DNA of 64,000 bases from Rhizobiales bacterium CCH10-E5 (GTDB lineage: Bacteria; Pseudomonadota; Alphaproteobacteria; Rhizobiales; Beijerinckiaceae). The position numbers were made by a program, and so were the translations under genes. Below are positions 31,201 to 43,756 of the stretch, piece after piece. The stretch is from the NCBI GenBank assembly GCA_001556125.1, contig LSIG01000200.1:1-64000 (forward strand), read 5' to 3'. Within the stretch, counting starts at the first letter, position 1; each line of letters starts with the position of its first letter. The notes below the pieces were generated by a model. That model did not search any database, was not told the DNA's origin, and saw nothing but the letters and a program-made list of their open reading frames with translations.

Positions 31201-34137
31201 ATGGCCGCCCCTCTTCCGCCCTTTCGTGCCCCCTTCGCGCAGGACGACAGCGAGATCGCCGCGCGGCTGCTGGCCGGTGCGCGCCGCGAACCGGCGGCCA
31301 AGGCCCGCATCGATGCCCGCGCGACGGAGCTGATCGAGGCGATCCGGAGCCGCAAGGTCGGGCTCGGCGGCATCGAGGAGTTGTTGCGGGAGTATTCGCT
31401 CTCCACCCGCGAGGGCCTGGCCCTGATGGTCCTGGCCGAGGCCCTGCTGCGCGTGCCCGACGCCGCCACCGCCGACCGGCTGATCGAGGATAAGCTCGGC
31501 CAGGGCGACTTCGCCCATCACGAATCGAAATCGGATGCCTTCCTCGTCTCGGCCTCGGCCTGGGCGCTTGGCATCACGGCCCGGGTCATCCAGCCGGGCG
31601 AGACCCCGACCAGCATCATCGGCGGTCTCGCCAAGCGGCTGGGCATGCCGACGGTGCGCACCGCCACCCGCCAGGCCATGCGCGTCATGGGCAACCACTT
31701 CGTGCTCGGCCAGACCATCGAGGAGGCACTGAAGCGTGCCGGCTCGAAGAGCGGCAAGCTCTACCGCTACTCCTTCGACATGCTCGGCGAAGGCGCCCGG
31801 ACGCAAGGAGACGCCGATCGCTACTTCGCCTCTTACGCGGCGGCGATCGACGCCATCGGCCGCTCGGCCGGCAACGCCCCGCTGCCGAACCGGCCCGGTA
31901 TCTCAGTCAAGCTATCGGCGCTGCATCCGCGTTACGACGCCACCAACCGCGAGCGCGTCCTGGCCGAGCTGACGCCCAAAGTCATCGAGCTCGCCCGCCA
32001 GGCCAAGCGCTACGACCTCAACTTTACCGTCGATGCCGAAGAGGCCGACCGGCTCGAGCTGTCGCTCGACATCATCGACGCGGTCGTCGCCGATCCCTCG
32101 CTGGCAGAGTGGGACGGCTTCGGCCTTGCCATCCAGGCCTATCAGAAGCGCGCCTCGGCGGTCATTGACCATATCGGCAGGCTCGCGGAGGCCCATGGCC
32201 GGCGCATGATGGTGCGGCTCGTCAAGGGCGCCTATTGGGACACCGAGCTCAAACGCGCCCAGGAGCGCGGCCTGGCCGACTATCCGGTCTTCACCCGCAA
32301 GGCGATGACCGACCTGAACTACGAGGCCTGCGCCGCCCAGCTGCTGGCGCTTCGCCCCCACATCATTCCGCAATTCGCCACCCACAACGCCCAGACGGTA
32401 GCGACCGTCGCCGAGATGGCGGGATCGTCCGAGGGCTTCGAGTTCCAGCGCCTGCACGGCATGGGCGAGGCGCTCTACGAGAAGCTGCTCGCCGGCCCTG
32501 AAGGCTTCGCCTGCCGGACCTATGCGCCGGTCGGCGGGCATCAGGACCTGCTCGCCTATCTGGTTAGGCGCCTGCTCGAGAACGGCGCCAACTCCTCCTT
32601 CGTCAGCGTCTCCGGCGATCCCGACGTGCCCGTGGCGCAGCTGCTCGTCCCGCCGGCGGACATCATCGGCCAGCCCGGCGCGGCCCGGCATCGCCGCATC
32701 CCGCTGCCGGCCGATCTCTTCGGCCCGTCGCGCAAGAACTCGGCCGGCGTCGAACTCGGCCACGCCGAGAGCCTTGAGGCTCTGCTGGCGGAGATCGCGG
32801 CGGCGGCCGCCAGGCCCTTCCCGGAAGCCACCCCGATCATCGACGGCGCGAGCGCCGGCGGCGCGGCCCGCGATGTGCGCTCGCCGATCGACAACCACGT
32901 CATCGGGCGCGTCGCGGAAGCCGACGCGACGACGGCGGCACGCGCCGTGGCGGCGGCAACGGCGGCGGTCGATTTCTGCCGCTACTACGCGGCCGAAGCC
33001 GAGGCGAAGCTCGCCACGGCGACCGTGCTGCCCGGCCCGACCGGCGAGGACAACCGCCTGATCCTGCGCGGGCGCGGCGCCTTCCTCTGCATCGCACCCT
33101 GGAACTTCCCGCTCGCGATCTTCGCGGGCCAAATCGCCGCCGCGCTCGTCGCCGGCAACAGCGTCGTCGCCAAGCCGGCGCCGCAGACGCCGCTCATCGC
33201 GGCCGTGACCGTGCGCCTCCTGCACGAGGCCGGCATTCCCGTTTCTGCGCTCCATCTCGTGCCGGGTGATGGCGCGGTCGGCGCGGCCCTCGTCGCGCAT
33301 AAGGAGGTCGCTGGCGTTGCCTTCACCGGCTCGACGACGACCGCCCGCGCGATCAACCGCGCGCTTGCGGCCAAGGACTCACCCATCGTCCCGCTGATCG
33401 CCGAGACCGGCGGCCTCAACGCCATGATCGTTGACGCCACCGCGCTGGCCGAACAGGTTGCCGACGACGTCGTGATGTCGGCCTTCCGCTCGGCCGGCCA
33501 GCGCTGCTCGGCATTGCGCCTGCTCGTCGTCCAGGACGATGTCGCCGATAAGATGATCGAGATGATCACCGGCGCCGCCCGCGAGCTGAAGCTCGGCGAC
33601 CCGCGCGCGATCGACACCCATATTGGCCCGGTCATCGACGCCGCCGCCAAGCACCGGCTCGACGCCCATATCGACGCCATGCGCAAGCTCGGGCGCGTCG
33701 CCTGGGCCGGCCAGACGCCCGCGCTCGGCGGCACCTATGTCGCGCCGCATGTCGTGTCGCTCGGCAGCGTCGCCGACCTCACAAGCGAGCATTTCGGCCC
33801 GATCCTACATGTCGTGCGCTGGAAGGCCGGCGAACTCGACAGGGTCATCCATGACATCGAGGCGACCGGCTACGGCCTGACGCTCGGGGTCCATTCGCGC
33901 ATCGAGACCACGATCGAGCAGGTCACGAGCCGGCTCTCGACCGGCAACATCTATGTCAACCGCAACATCATCGGCGCGGTGGTCGGCGTGCAGCCCTTCG
34001 GCGGCCATGGCCTCTCGGGCACCGGGCCGAAGGCCGGTGGCCCACATTACCTGATGCGCTTCGCCACGGAACAGACGGTGACGATCAACACGGCCGCAGC
34101 CGGGGGCAACGCCAGCTTGATCGCGATGGGGGAGTAG
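31201..34137 (+). CDS. putA: Bifunctional proline dehydrogenase / glutamate-semialdehyde dehydrogenase
   Basis: The 978-residue enzyme oxidises proline to glutamate in two coupled steps. The flavin-dependent proline dehydrogenase half has F-T-V-D-A-E-E-A-D-R-L-E, L-V-K-G-A-Y-W-D-T-E, A-T-H-N-A and G-G-H-Q-D-L-L-A-Y-L-V-R-R-L-L-E-N. The aldehyde dehydrogenase half has A-P-W-N-F-P-L-A-I-F, F-T-G-S-T, E-T-G-G-L-N-A and the catalytic cysteine in G-Q-R-C-S. It lacks the DNA-binding ribbon-helix-helix domain of E. coli PutA and is a minimal type, so regulation must come from elsewhere, likely the divergent Lrp gene. Confidence 0.96.
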   Translation: MAAPLPPFRAPFAQDDSEIAARLLAGARREPAAKARIDARATELIEAIRSRKVGLGGIEELLREYSLSTREGLALMVLAEALLRVPDAATADRLIEDKLGQGDFAHHESKSDAFLVSASAWALGITARVIQPGETPTSIIGGLAKRLGMPTVRTATRQAMRVMGNHFVLGQTIEEALKRAGSKSGKLYRYSFDMLGEGARTQGDADRYFASYAAAIDAIGRSAGNAPLPNRPGISVKLSALHPRYDATNRERVLAELTPKVIELARQAKRYDLNFTVDAEEADRLELSLDIIDAVVADPSLAEWDGFGLAIQAYQKRASAVIDHIGRLAEAHGRRMMVRLVKGAYWDTELKRAQERGLADYPVFTRKAMTDLNYEACAAQLLALRPHIIPQFATHNAQTVATVAEMAGSSEGFEFQRLHGMGEALYEKLLAGPEGFACRTYAPVGGHQDLLAYLVRRLLENGANSSFVSVSGDPDVPVAQLLVPPADIIGQPGAARHRRIPLPADLFGPSRKNSAGVELGHAESLEALLAEIAAAAARPFPEATPIIDGASAGGAARDVRSPIDNHVIGRVAEADATTAARAVAAATAAVDFCRYYAAEAEAKLATATVLPGPTGEDNRLILRGRGAFLCIAPWNFPLAIFAGQIAAALVAGNSVVAKPAPQTPLIAAVTVRLLHEAGIPVSALHLVPGDGAVGAALVAHKEVAGVAFTGSTTTARAINRALAAKDSPIVPLIAETGGLNAMIVDATALAEQVADDVVMSAFRSAGQRCSALRLLVVQDDVADKMIEMITGAARELKLGDPRAIDTHIGPVIDAAAKHRLDAHIDAMRKLGRVAWAGQTPALGGTYVAPHVVSLGSVADLTSEHFGPILHVVRWKAGELDRVIHDIEATGYGLTLGVHSRIETTIEQVTSRLSTGNIYVNRNIIGAVVGVQPFGGHGLSGTGPKAGGPHYLMRFATEQTVTINTAAAGGNASLIAMGE

Positions 34138-34177
34138 GCGCAAGCTCGGCGGCGGCACTGCACGAGTTCAGCGAGGG

Positions 34178-34558
34178 ATGGCCATGGACGCGATCAGCTT
34201 CGACCATTGCGTCATCCATGTTTCGGACTGGGAGCGCTCGAACGCCTTCTATCGGGATGTTCTCGGGGCGGCCGTGGTCTTGAACGGGGCGGGCTTCGTC
34301 TACCGGATCGGAGCCGCGCAGCTGAACTGCCACGGTCCGGGGCTCCAGCCGGAACCGAAGGCGAGGCTCCCCGTCCCACCCGGCGGGAGCGATCTGTGCT
34401 TTCGCTGGGACGGGCCGATCGCGGACGCGGTCGCGCATCTGGCCGCCTGCAATGTGCCGGTGGAACTTGGCCCCGTGCAGCGCTTCGGCCGCGGCGGCGC
34501 GGGCACCAGCGTCTATTTCCGCGATCCCGACGGCTCCCTGCTAGAGTTCATCAGCTAA
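34178..34558 (+). CDS. VOC family (glyoxalase-like) protein
   Basis: The 126-residue product has F-D-H-C-V-I-H-V-S-D-W-E-R-S-N-A-F-Y-R-D-V-L-G near the start and Y-F-R-D-P-D-G-S-L-L-E-F at the end, the paired beta-alpha-beta-beta-beta modules of the vicinal oxygen chelate fold, with His and Glu as likely metal ligands. ATG 34184 is an alternative start better placed for GAGGG. The reaction is unknown. It lies 40 bases after putA, so it may share that transcript. Confidence 0.85.
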   Translation: MAMDAISFDHCVIHVSDWERSNAFYRDVLGAAVVLNGAGFVYRIGAAQLNCHGPGLQPEPKARLPVPPGGSDLCFRWDGPIADAVAHLAACNVPVELGPVQRFGRGGAGTSVYFRDPDGSLLEFIS

Positions 34559-34574
34559 GCCTGACAACGAGAAA

Positions 34575-34592
34575 GGGCCGCTCGCGCGGCCC
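34575..34592 (-). terminator. Intrinsic terminator of the atp operon
   Basis: GGGCCGC and GCGGCCC form a 7-bp stem with a 4-base loop; on the minus strand it is followed by TTTCTCG. It lies 27 bases past the atpC stop, so it is well placed to end the atp operon transcript; it may also serve the VOC gene from the other side. Confidence 0.7.
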
Positions 34593-34618
34593 CTCGATCG
34601 TCTTGCCTGCGGTAGCTC

Positions 34619-35032
34619 TTAGGCTGCCTTACGGGTCTCGAAGACGTGCTTGAACTCGCGCAGCTGCACCAGCGTGTCATGCAGGCGCTTCTTCTCGTCC
34701 TCGTCCTTCGAGCCGGTCAGCTTGGTCTCGGCGCTCAGGATTTCCTGGTCGAGCACAGCGGCGTTGACGTCCTCGAGGAAGCGGCCCTGCTCCGCCAGGA
34801 TCGTCGTCGAGGCGGCATTGATCTCGACGAGACCGCCATTGACGAAGAATTCCTTGCCGTTGTTGCCGGTCGTCTGGACGAACACGATGCCCGCCTTCAG
34901 CGTCGCGACCAGCGGCGCATGGCCGGCCAGAACCGTCATCTCGCCCTCGATCGACGGGATGATGACGCTGACGACATCGCCCGAGAACAGGATGCGCTCC
35001 GGCGAGACGAGTTCGAACTTGAAGGTGGCCAT
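34619..35032 (-). CDS. atpC: F1-ATPase epsilon subunit
   Basis: The 137-residue protein begins M-A-T-F-K-F-E-L-V-S-P-E-R and has G-E-M-T-V-L-A-G-H-A-P-L and F-V-N-G-G-L-V-E, the N-terminal beta-sandwich signature of epsilon, followed by a C-terminal helical region (E-T-K-L-T-G-S-K-D-E-D-E-K-K). It belongs to the central stalk and can inhibit ATP hydrolysis. It is last in the atpHAGDC order and is separated from atpD by 106 bases holding a palindromic repeat. Confidence 0.95.
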   Translation of the reverse strand: MATFKFELVSPERILFSGDVVSVIIPSIEGEMTVLAGHAPLVATLKAGIVFVQTTGNNGKEFFVNGGLVEINAASTTILAEQGRFLEDVNAAVLDQEILSAETKLTGSKDEDEKKRLHDTLVQLREFKHVFETRKAA

Positions 35033-35051
35033 CGTATATCTCTCCTCGGCT

Positions 35052-35134
35052 CGTCATGGTCGGGCTTGACCCGACCATCCCGGAAACCAGCGTCGTCTGG
35101 TCGTGAGATTCTCGGGCCGAGCCCGAGAATGACG
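35052..35134. repeat. Palindromic intergenic repeat R2 (between atpD and atpC)
   Basis: Two perfect 9-bp stems, ATGGTCGGG/CCCGACCAT and ATTCTCGGG/CCCGAGAAT, each around a 5-base loop, lie between outer GTCAT and ATGAC tips. The reverse complement closely matches the repeat at 58.64-58.73 kb. Confidence 0.75.
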
Positions 35135-35138
35135 ATCC

Positions 35139-36668
<1,530 letters not shown>

Positions 36669-37538
36669 TTAGAGCGCTTCCGCGCCGGAGATGATCTCGA
36701 TCAGTTCCTTGGTGATCATCGCCTGGCGCGAGCGGTTGTAGAGCTGCGTCTGCTTCTTGATCATCTCGCCGGCGTTGCGCGTGGCGGAGTCCATCGCCGA
36801 CATGCGTGCGCCCTGTTCGGAGGCGGCGTTCTCGAGCAGCGCGCGCAGCACCTGGACGGTGAGGTTGCGCGGCAGCAGCGTCTCGAGGATCTCGCCCTCG
36901 TCCGGCTCGTAGTCGTAGACCGCCTCGGTCGTCTTGGTCCCGGCGGGGATCTCGGCCGGGATGATCCGCTGGGCCGTCGGAATCTGCGAGATCACCGACT
37001 TGAACTTCGAGAAGAACAGGGTCGCCACGTCGAACTCGCCGGCCGCGAAGCGCGACAGCACGTTCTGTGCGATCGTCTCGGCATTGACGTAGCCGACCTG
37101 CTTGAAGGAGCGCAGGTCGATCAGCTCGATGATGTCCTTCTCGAACTGCCGGCGGAGTAGGTCATAGCCCTTCTTGCCGACGCAGATGATCTTGACCGTC
37201 TTGCCCTCGGCCTTGAGCGCCACCGCCTTGTCGCGCGCCAGGCGGGCGATCGAGGAGTTGAAGGCGCCGCACAGGCCGCGCTCGGCGGTGCAGACAACGA
37301 GCAGATGCACCTTGTCCGAGCCCGTGCCGGCGATCAGGCGCGGCGCGCTCGCGCCGGTCACGCCCGAGGCGAGATTGGCCAGCACCGTCTCCATGCGCTC
37401 GGCATAGGGGCGGGCGGCCTCGGCCGCGGCCTGCGCCCGGCGCAGCTTCGCGGCCGCGACCATCTGCATGGCCTTGGTGATCTTCTGCGTCGCCTTCACC
37501 GAAGCGATGCGGTTTCGTAGGTCCTTAAGGGACGGCAT
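36669..37538 (-). CDS. atpG: F1-ATPase gamma subunit
   Basis: The 289-residue protein begins [24 protein letters not shown], contains S-D-R-G-L-C-G-like [11 protein letters not shown] near residue 85 and ends in the C-terminal helix [15 protein letters not shown]. These are the two coiled helices of the rotating shaft. It lies between atpA and atpD in standard order. Confidence 0.97.
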   Translation of the reverse strand: MPSLKDLRNRIASVKATQKITKAMQMVAAAKLRRAQAAAEAARPYAERMETVLANLASGVTGASAPRLIAGTGSDKVHLLVVCTAERGLCGAFNSSIARLARDKAVALKAEGKTVKIICVGKKGYDLLRRQFEKDIIELIDLRSFKQVGYVNAETIAQNVLSRFAAGEFDVATLFFSKFKSVISQIPTAQRIIPAEIPAGTKTTEAVYDYEPDEGEILETLLPRNLTVQVLRALLENAASEQGARMSAMDSATRNAGEMIKKQTQLYNRSRQAMITKELIEIISGAEAL

Positions 37539-37634
37539 CCGGTCTTGACCCTCTACCCGTCACTGTGCAGCGACGAAGCAATCCAGAGCGACTGCGCAGC
37601 GAGGCGGCCTGCCCCGCTGCGCCCGTATCGGCGG

Positions 37635-39163
<1,529 letters not shown>

Positions 39164-39164
<1 letters not shown>

Positions 39165-39733
39165 CAGCCGACCTCTTTCATGGCAAGACGAATTGAATTG
39201 AGCTTGGTTTTCATCGAGGCGTCGACCATGCGGGAGCCCATCTTCACGACGAGCCCGCCGATCAGCGACGGATCGACCTTGATCGCGACGTCCACATCCT
39301 TGCCGGCGACGGCGGCCAGCGCGGCCCGGATCTCGTCGACGCGCTTGGGCGCCGGCGTCTTGGCCAGCGTGACCTCGGCACTGACGATGCCCTTGGCCTG
39401 GGCGACGAGCGCCTTGTAGGCGGTGATCATGCCCGGCAGCGCGAACAGGCGGCGCTTGCTGGCGACGAGACCGATGAAATTGCCGGCGAGACCCGTGAGG
39501 CCGGCCTTGGCGAGCACGGCCTTGATCGCGCCGGTCTGCTCTTCCGCCGAGAAGGCGGGGCTGCCGACGAGATGCCGCAGATCCTCGCTGTCGGCCAGCA
39601 GGGCCGAGAAGCTGTCGAGATCGGCAGTGACGGCGTCGACCGCATTGGCCTCGCTGGCCAGTTCGAACAGGGCCGTGGCGTAGCGACCGGCCACGCCCGA
39701 AACCAGTGATCCTTGCGATCCGCCTTCAGCCAC
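39164..39733 (-). CDS. atpH: F1-ATPase delta subunit
   Basis: The 189-residue protein has [13 protein letters not shown] near the N-terminus, and the C-terminal [21 protein letters not shown] motif of delta/OSCP. It links F1 to the peripheral stalk. The start is GTG 39733. It leads the atpHAGDC unit, downstream of priA; the 240-base gap above it probably holds the operon promoter, though no strong match was found. F0 genes lie elsewhere, as is usual in alphaproteobacteria. Confidence 0.95.
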
Positions 39734-39973
39734 GCGTCAAATCTCTCGTTTCATGGGACCGCCCCGGCGGCCTTCGGGCGAAGGCGGAGTGCAAGGTCCC
39801 GGCGCTGCGATGTATCACGGACGTGAACCCGGCAAGACGGCTTCGCGACCTAAATGTGGCGGTGCACTAGCATGTGGTTTTGGGGCGCGCAATCCGTTGA
39901 TGCCGATCCAAGACACGGTTTTGCCGGTCCTTTCGGAGGCGTGGCGACAGGGCCGGCCGGAACCGACCGACCT

Positions 39974-42160
39974 TCAGAGGAAACTCTGCGGATCGACATC
40001 GACCGCCACGCGCACCGAGCCCTTCGGCTTGCCGCAGCGGGCGAGCCAGGCGCGCAGATAGGCCTGGAGATCCACACCCCGCTCCGTCTTCACGATCAGC
40101 CGCATGCGGTGGCGCCCGCGCAGCACGGCGAGCGGCGCCTCGGCGGGGCCGAGCACGGCCACGCCCTCCGGCGCCTCGGCACAGCGCGCCAAAGCGCGCG
40201 CATGGGCCTCGGCCTCGGGCTGGCTGTTGGCCGAGACGATCAGCGCCGCCAGGCGCCCGAAGGGCGGCAGCCCCGCCGCCTCGCGCGCGGCGATCTCTGC
40301 GGCATAAAACCGCTCCGGATCGCCCGAGACCAGCGCCTTCAGCACGGGGTGGGTCGGGTCATGCGTCTGCAGCAGGGCCCGGCCGGGCTTTTCGCCGCGT
40401 CCGGCCCGGCCCGTCACCTGCCGCAGCACCTGGAAGGTGCGCTCGGCCGCGCGCGGATCGCCGGATGTCAGGCCGAGATCGGCGTCGACCACGCCGACCA
40501 GCGTCATGCCGGGGAAGTTGTGCCCCTTGGCCACGAGCTGCGTGCCGATGACGATGTCGAATTCGCCCGAGGCGACCGCCATCAGCTCGGTCTTCAGGCG
40601 CTCGGTGCCGCCCGGGAAATCGCTCGACAGCACGATGCCGCGCGCCTGCGGAAACAGCGTCGCCACCTCCTCCGCCAGACGCTCCACGCCCGGCCCGCAG
40701 GCGGTCAGGCTCTCCTGCGCATGGCATTGCGGGCATTCATGCGGCCGGCGCTCGACATGGCCGCAGTGGTGGCAGACCAGCGCGCGCCGGAAGCGATGAT
40801 CCACCAGCCAGGCCGAGCAGTTCGGGCACTGGAAGCGGTGGCCGCAGTCGCGGCACAGCGTCAGCGGCGCATAGCCGCGCCGGTTCAGGAACAGCAGGGA
40901 CTGCTCGCCGGCCTCCAGATTGGCGGTCATCGCCTTCGCGAGCGTATCCGAGATCCAGCGCCCGCGCGGCGGCTTATCCTGCCGCAGATCGACCAGGCCC
41001 AGCGTCGGAAGCGTCCGCCCGCCGAAGCGCTCGGGCAGTTTAAGATGGGTGTAGCGCCCGCGCTCCGCATTGACTCGCGTCTCGAGCGACGGCGTCGCCG
41101 AGGTCAGGATCACCGGCGCGTTCTCGATGCGCCCGCGCACCACCGCCATGTCGCGGGCGTGATAGGTGACGCCGTCCTCCTGCTTGTAGGCGGCCTCGTG
41201 TTCCTCATCGACGACGATCAGGCCGAGATCGCGATAGGGCAGGAACAGGGCCGAGCGCGCGCCCGCCACCACCTTCGCCTCGCCGCTGGCGATCGCGGCC
41301 TGCAGGCGCACGCGCCGGCGCCCGGTCACCGCCGAATGCCACAGCCCTGGCCGCACACCGAAACGCGCCTCGAACCGGTCGATGAACTGAGCCGTGAGCG
41401 CGATCTCGGGCATCAGGATCAGGCTCTGGCGCCCGAGCCGGATCGCTTCCGCCACGGCTTCGAAATAGACCTCCGTCTTGCCCGATCCGGTCACGCCCTC
41501 GAGCAGCGTCACCCCGTAGCTGGCGGCCCCGACCGAAGCGACGAGCGCCTGCGCCGCCTTGGCCTGGTCCTCCGAAAGCGCCGGCGCCGCATGGTCCGGA
41601 TCAGGCATGGCCGCCACCGCCTCGCGCGGCAACGGCTCGACCGCGAAGGTCCCGGCATCGACGAGCGCATCGATCACCGCGGCACTGACCGAAGCCGCTT
41701 CCGCGAGCGCACTCTTGGCGATGAGCAGCCCGCCCTCAGCGGCTGCGATGGCGCGCATCCGCGCCGGTGTCACGCGCCCCGGTGGTGGCCCGACGAGCCG
41801 CACCCCGAGCTTCGGGCGCTCCGGCCCGTCCTCCGGCGGACGCCGCAGTGCCAGCGCCAGCACGGAGCCCTTCGGCGCCAGCGTGTACCAGGCGACCCAG
41901 TCGACCAGCTTCATCAGCGCGCCGTCAAGCGGCGGCATGTCGAGCTTGGCCGTCACGGCCTTGAGATTGCCGCCGCGCCCGGCACCACGTTCCCAGACGA
42001 CCCCGACGGTCTGGCGCGGCCCGAGCGGGACCTGCACGACATCGCCGGGCGCCAGCACGAGACCGGGCGGCACAGCATAGCTATAGGCCTGGTCGAGCGC
42101 GAGCGGGATCAGCACCTCGACGGTGCCACCATCCTCCGCCCGATCCGCTTCGCCGCTCAT
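39974..42160 (-). CDS. priA: Primosomal replication-restart helicase PriA
   Basis: The 728-residue protein rebuilds the replisome at stalled forks. It has an N-terminal DNA-binding domain (V-L-I-P-L-A-L-D-Q-A-Y-S-Y-A-V-P), helicase Walker A G-V-T-G-S-G-K-T-E-V-Y, V-V-D-E-E-H-E (DEEH box), the zinc-binding C-R-D-C-G, C-P-N-C, C-H-H-C-G and C-P-Q-C pairs, and G-T-Q-L-V-A-K-G-H-N-F and Q-V-T-G-R-A-G-R-G. Placement next to atpH is common in Hyphomicrobiales. Confidence 0.97.
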   Translation of the reverse strand: MSGEADRAEDGGTVEVLIPLALDQAYSYAVPPGLVLAPGDVVQVPLGPRQTVGVVWERGAGRGGNLKAVTAKLDMPPLDGALMKLVDWVAWYTLAPKGSVLALALRRPPEDGPERPKLGVRLVGPPPGRVTPARMRAIAAAEGGLLIAKSALAEAASVSAAVIDALVDAGTFAVEPLPREAVAAMPDPDHAAPALSEDQAKAAQALVASVGAASYGVTLLEGVTGSGKTEVYFEAVAEAIRLGRQSLILMPEIALTAQFIDRFEARFGVRPGLWHSAVTGRRRVRLQAAIASGEAKVVAGARSALFLPYRDLGLIVVDEEHEAAYKQEDGVTYHARDMAVVRGRIENAPVILTSATPSLETRVNAERGRYTHLKLPERFGGRTLPTLGLVDLRQDKPPRGRWISDTLAKAMTANLEAGEQSLLFLNRRGYAPLTLCRDCGHRFQCPNCSAWLVDHRFRRALVCHHCGHVERRPHECPQCHAQESLTACGPGVERLAEEVATLFPQARGIVLSSDFPGGTERLKTELMAVASGEFDIVIGTQLVAKGHNFPGMTLVGVVDADLGLTSGDPRAAERTFQVLRQVTGRAGRGEKPGRALLQTHDPTHPVLKALVSGDPERFYAAEIAAREAAGLPPFGRLAALIVSANSQPEAEAHARALARCAEAPEGVAVLGPAEAPLAVLRGRHRMRLIVKTERGVDLQAYLRAWLARCGKPKGSVRVAVDVDPQSFL

Positions 42161-42263
42161 CGCCCGTGCCTAGCCTCTGCCTGCCATGGCGACAACCGCC
42201 TGCCTTGCCATGGCCCCGATCGCATGATGTCTGCCGCCCTCCGGCCGCAGATCCGAGACCGCC

Positions 42264-42605
42264 ATGCCCTTCGCCACCCGCCTCTCCGGCGCCATTCTGC
42301 TTTCCGCTGCCACCTTCGCCGCTCCGGTGCAGGCCCAGCCGACGCCTCCCGAAAACTGGCCGGCGATCAAATGCGAGCGCTACACCAAGGCCTATGCCGA
42401 GGCGCTGTCGAGGCTGGGGCGGAAAGGACTTGGCCAGGATTTTCTCGACGCCCATGAGGCCTTTCTCGCCTCCGGCTGCAGCATCAAGGGCGAGGTCTGC
42501 CCGCGCAGCGCCGAGGAACTGAATCTCGCCAACATCATGGTCGTCATGGGCATGAACCAGGGCATGGCCAGCACCTTCATGCCCTTCGCCTGCCCGAAAC
42601 GTTGA
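42264..42605 (+). CDS. Small secreted protein of unknown function
   Basis: The 113-residue product has a signal peptide (L-S-G-A-I-L-L-S-A-A-T-F-A-A-P-V-Q-A, cleavage near residue 24). The mature part has four cysteines (K-C-E-R-Y, S-G-C-S, E-V-C-P-R, F-A-C-P) that could form two disulfides in the periplasm. No family is recognised. It is divergent from priA. Confidence 0.7.
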   Translation: MPFATRLSGAILLSAATFAAPVQAQPTPPENWPAIKCERYTKAYAEALSRLGRKGLGQDFLDAHEAFLASGCSIKGEVCPRSAEELNLANIMVVMGMNQGMASTFMPFACPKR

Positions 42606-42656
42606 GGTCGCCCCTTCGCCCCACGCACGTCGATTCGCACGGCGTTAAGCCCAACC

Positions 42657-42749
42657 CGTCATGCTCGCCCTTGTGGCGAGCATCCACGTCTATGGCGTAG
42701 CGCTCGACGACGAAGACGTGGATGGTCGGGACAGGCCCGACCATGACGG
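42657..42749. repeat. Palindromic intergenic repeat R3
   Basis: Three stems follow each other: ATGCTCGCC/GGCGAGCAT, CCACGTCT/AGACGTGG and ATGGTCGGG/CCCGACCAT, framed by GTCAT and ATGAC. Its reverse complement matches the repeat at 55.45-55.55 kb almost throughout. It lies between the secreted-protein and xerC-type genes. Confidence 0.75.
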
Positions 42750-42761
42750 GAGCGACGCGAC

Positions 42762-43688
42762 GTGACCGATTTCGACACCCTCGCCCGCGCCTGGCTCGAT
42801 CATCTCGCCCATGAGCGCCGGCTTTCGCCGAAGACGCTGGAGGCCTATTCGCGCGATCTGCGCCAGTTCGCGGCTTTTCTCACCGAGCATCTCGGCGGCG
42901 CCCCGAGCGTCGCCGACATCGCCGCTCTGAAGCCGGCCGATCTGCGCGCCTTTTTGGGCCGGCGCCGGCGCGAGGAGGTCGGCAACCGCACGCTGATGCG
43001 CCAGCTCGCGGCGCTGCGCTCCTTCGCCCGCTTCGGCGAGCGGACGGGGAGGCTCACCGCCGCCGCCTTCGCCGCGACACGCGGCCCGCGCATCGGCAAG
43101 GCCCTGCCCCGCCCCCTGGAGGCCCGCGCCGCGCGCGCCGTCACCAAAACCCAGACGCGGGCCGGCGACATCCGCGATCCCTGGATCCTCGCCCGCGACG
43201 CCGCCGTTCTCTCGCTGCTCTATGGCTGCGGCCTGCGCATCTCGGAGGCGCTGTCCCTGGCCCGCGCTCAGGCCCCGGCCCGTGCGGGCGATACGCTCAC
43301 CGTCATCGGCAAGGGCAGCAAGACCCGCATGGTTCCGGTCCTGCCGGTGGTCGTCGAGTCCATCGCCGCCTATCTCGCGCTCTGTCCGTGGACTCTGCCG
43401 CCGCAGGGCCCGCTCTTCGTCGGCGCCAAGGGCGGCCCCCTCTCCCCGCGCATCATCCAGCTGGCGGTGGAGAGCTTGCGCGGTGCACTCGGCCTGCCGG
43501 ATTCCGCGACACCGCACGCGCTGCGGCATTCCTTCGCCACCCACCTGCTCAGCCGCGGCGGCGACCTGCGCGCCATCCAGGAACTGCTCGGCCACGCCTC
43601 GCTCTCGACGACGCAGATCTACACCCGCATCGATTCAGCCCGGCTGATGGCGGCCTATGACGCCGCTCATCCGCAGGCGGGGCGTTGA
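42762..43688 (+). CDS. xerC: Tyrosine recombinase XerC
   Basis: The 308-residue protein has an N-terminal SAM-like core-binding domain (L-S-P-K-T-L-E-A-Y-S-R-D-L-R-Q-F) and the catalytic residues in G-L-R-I-S-E-A-L, H-A-L-R-H-S-F-A-T-H-L-L, L-G-H-A-S-L-S-T-T-Q-I-Y-T. It resolves chromosome dimers with XerD at dif. The chromosomal context near priA and lack of mobile genes support a housekeeping role. GTG 42762 begins V-T-D-F-D-T-L. Confidence 0.92.
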   Translation: MTDFDTLARAWLDHLAHERRLSPKTLEAYSRDLRQFAAFLTEHLGGAPSVADIAALKPADLRAFLGRRRREEVGNRTLMRQLAALRSFARFGERTGRLTAAAFAATRGPRIGKALPRPLEARAARAVTKTQTRAGDIRDPWILARDAAVLSLLYGCGLRISEALSLARAQAPARAGDTLTVIGKGSKTRMVPVLPVVVESIAAYLALCPWTLPPQGPLFVGAKGGPLSPRIIQLAVESLRGALGLPDSATPHALRHSFATHLLSRGGDLRAIQELLGHASLSTTQIYTRIDSARLMAAYDAAHPQAGR

Positions 43689-43756
43689 CCCCCTTCCGCT
43701 CCCCTTGGCTGCCGTTTCGGCATAAGACGCTGCGCCACGGCATTGGGGGATGATTC

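Noticed and set aside
39734..39973. Sigma-70 promoter for the atp operon
   Set aside because: TTGCCG and TACATC occur on the right strand, but with only 15 bases between them, so no confident promoter was called.
39854..42457. Very long plus-strand open frame opposite priA
   Set aside because: Its translation is Arg/His/Gly-rich with no family features, and priA on the other strand has all conserved motifs. It is a mirror frame of GC-rich coding DNA.
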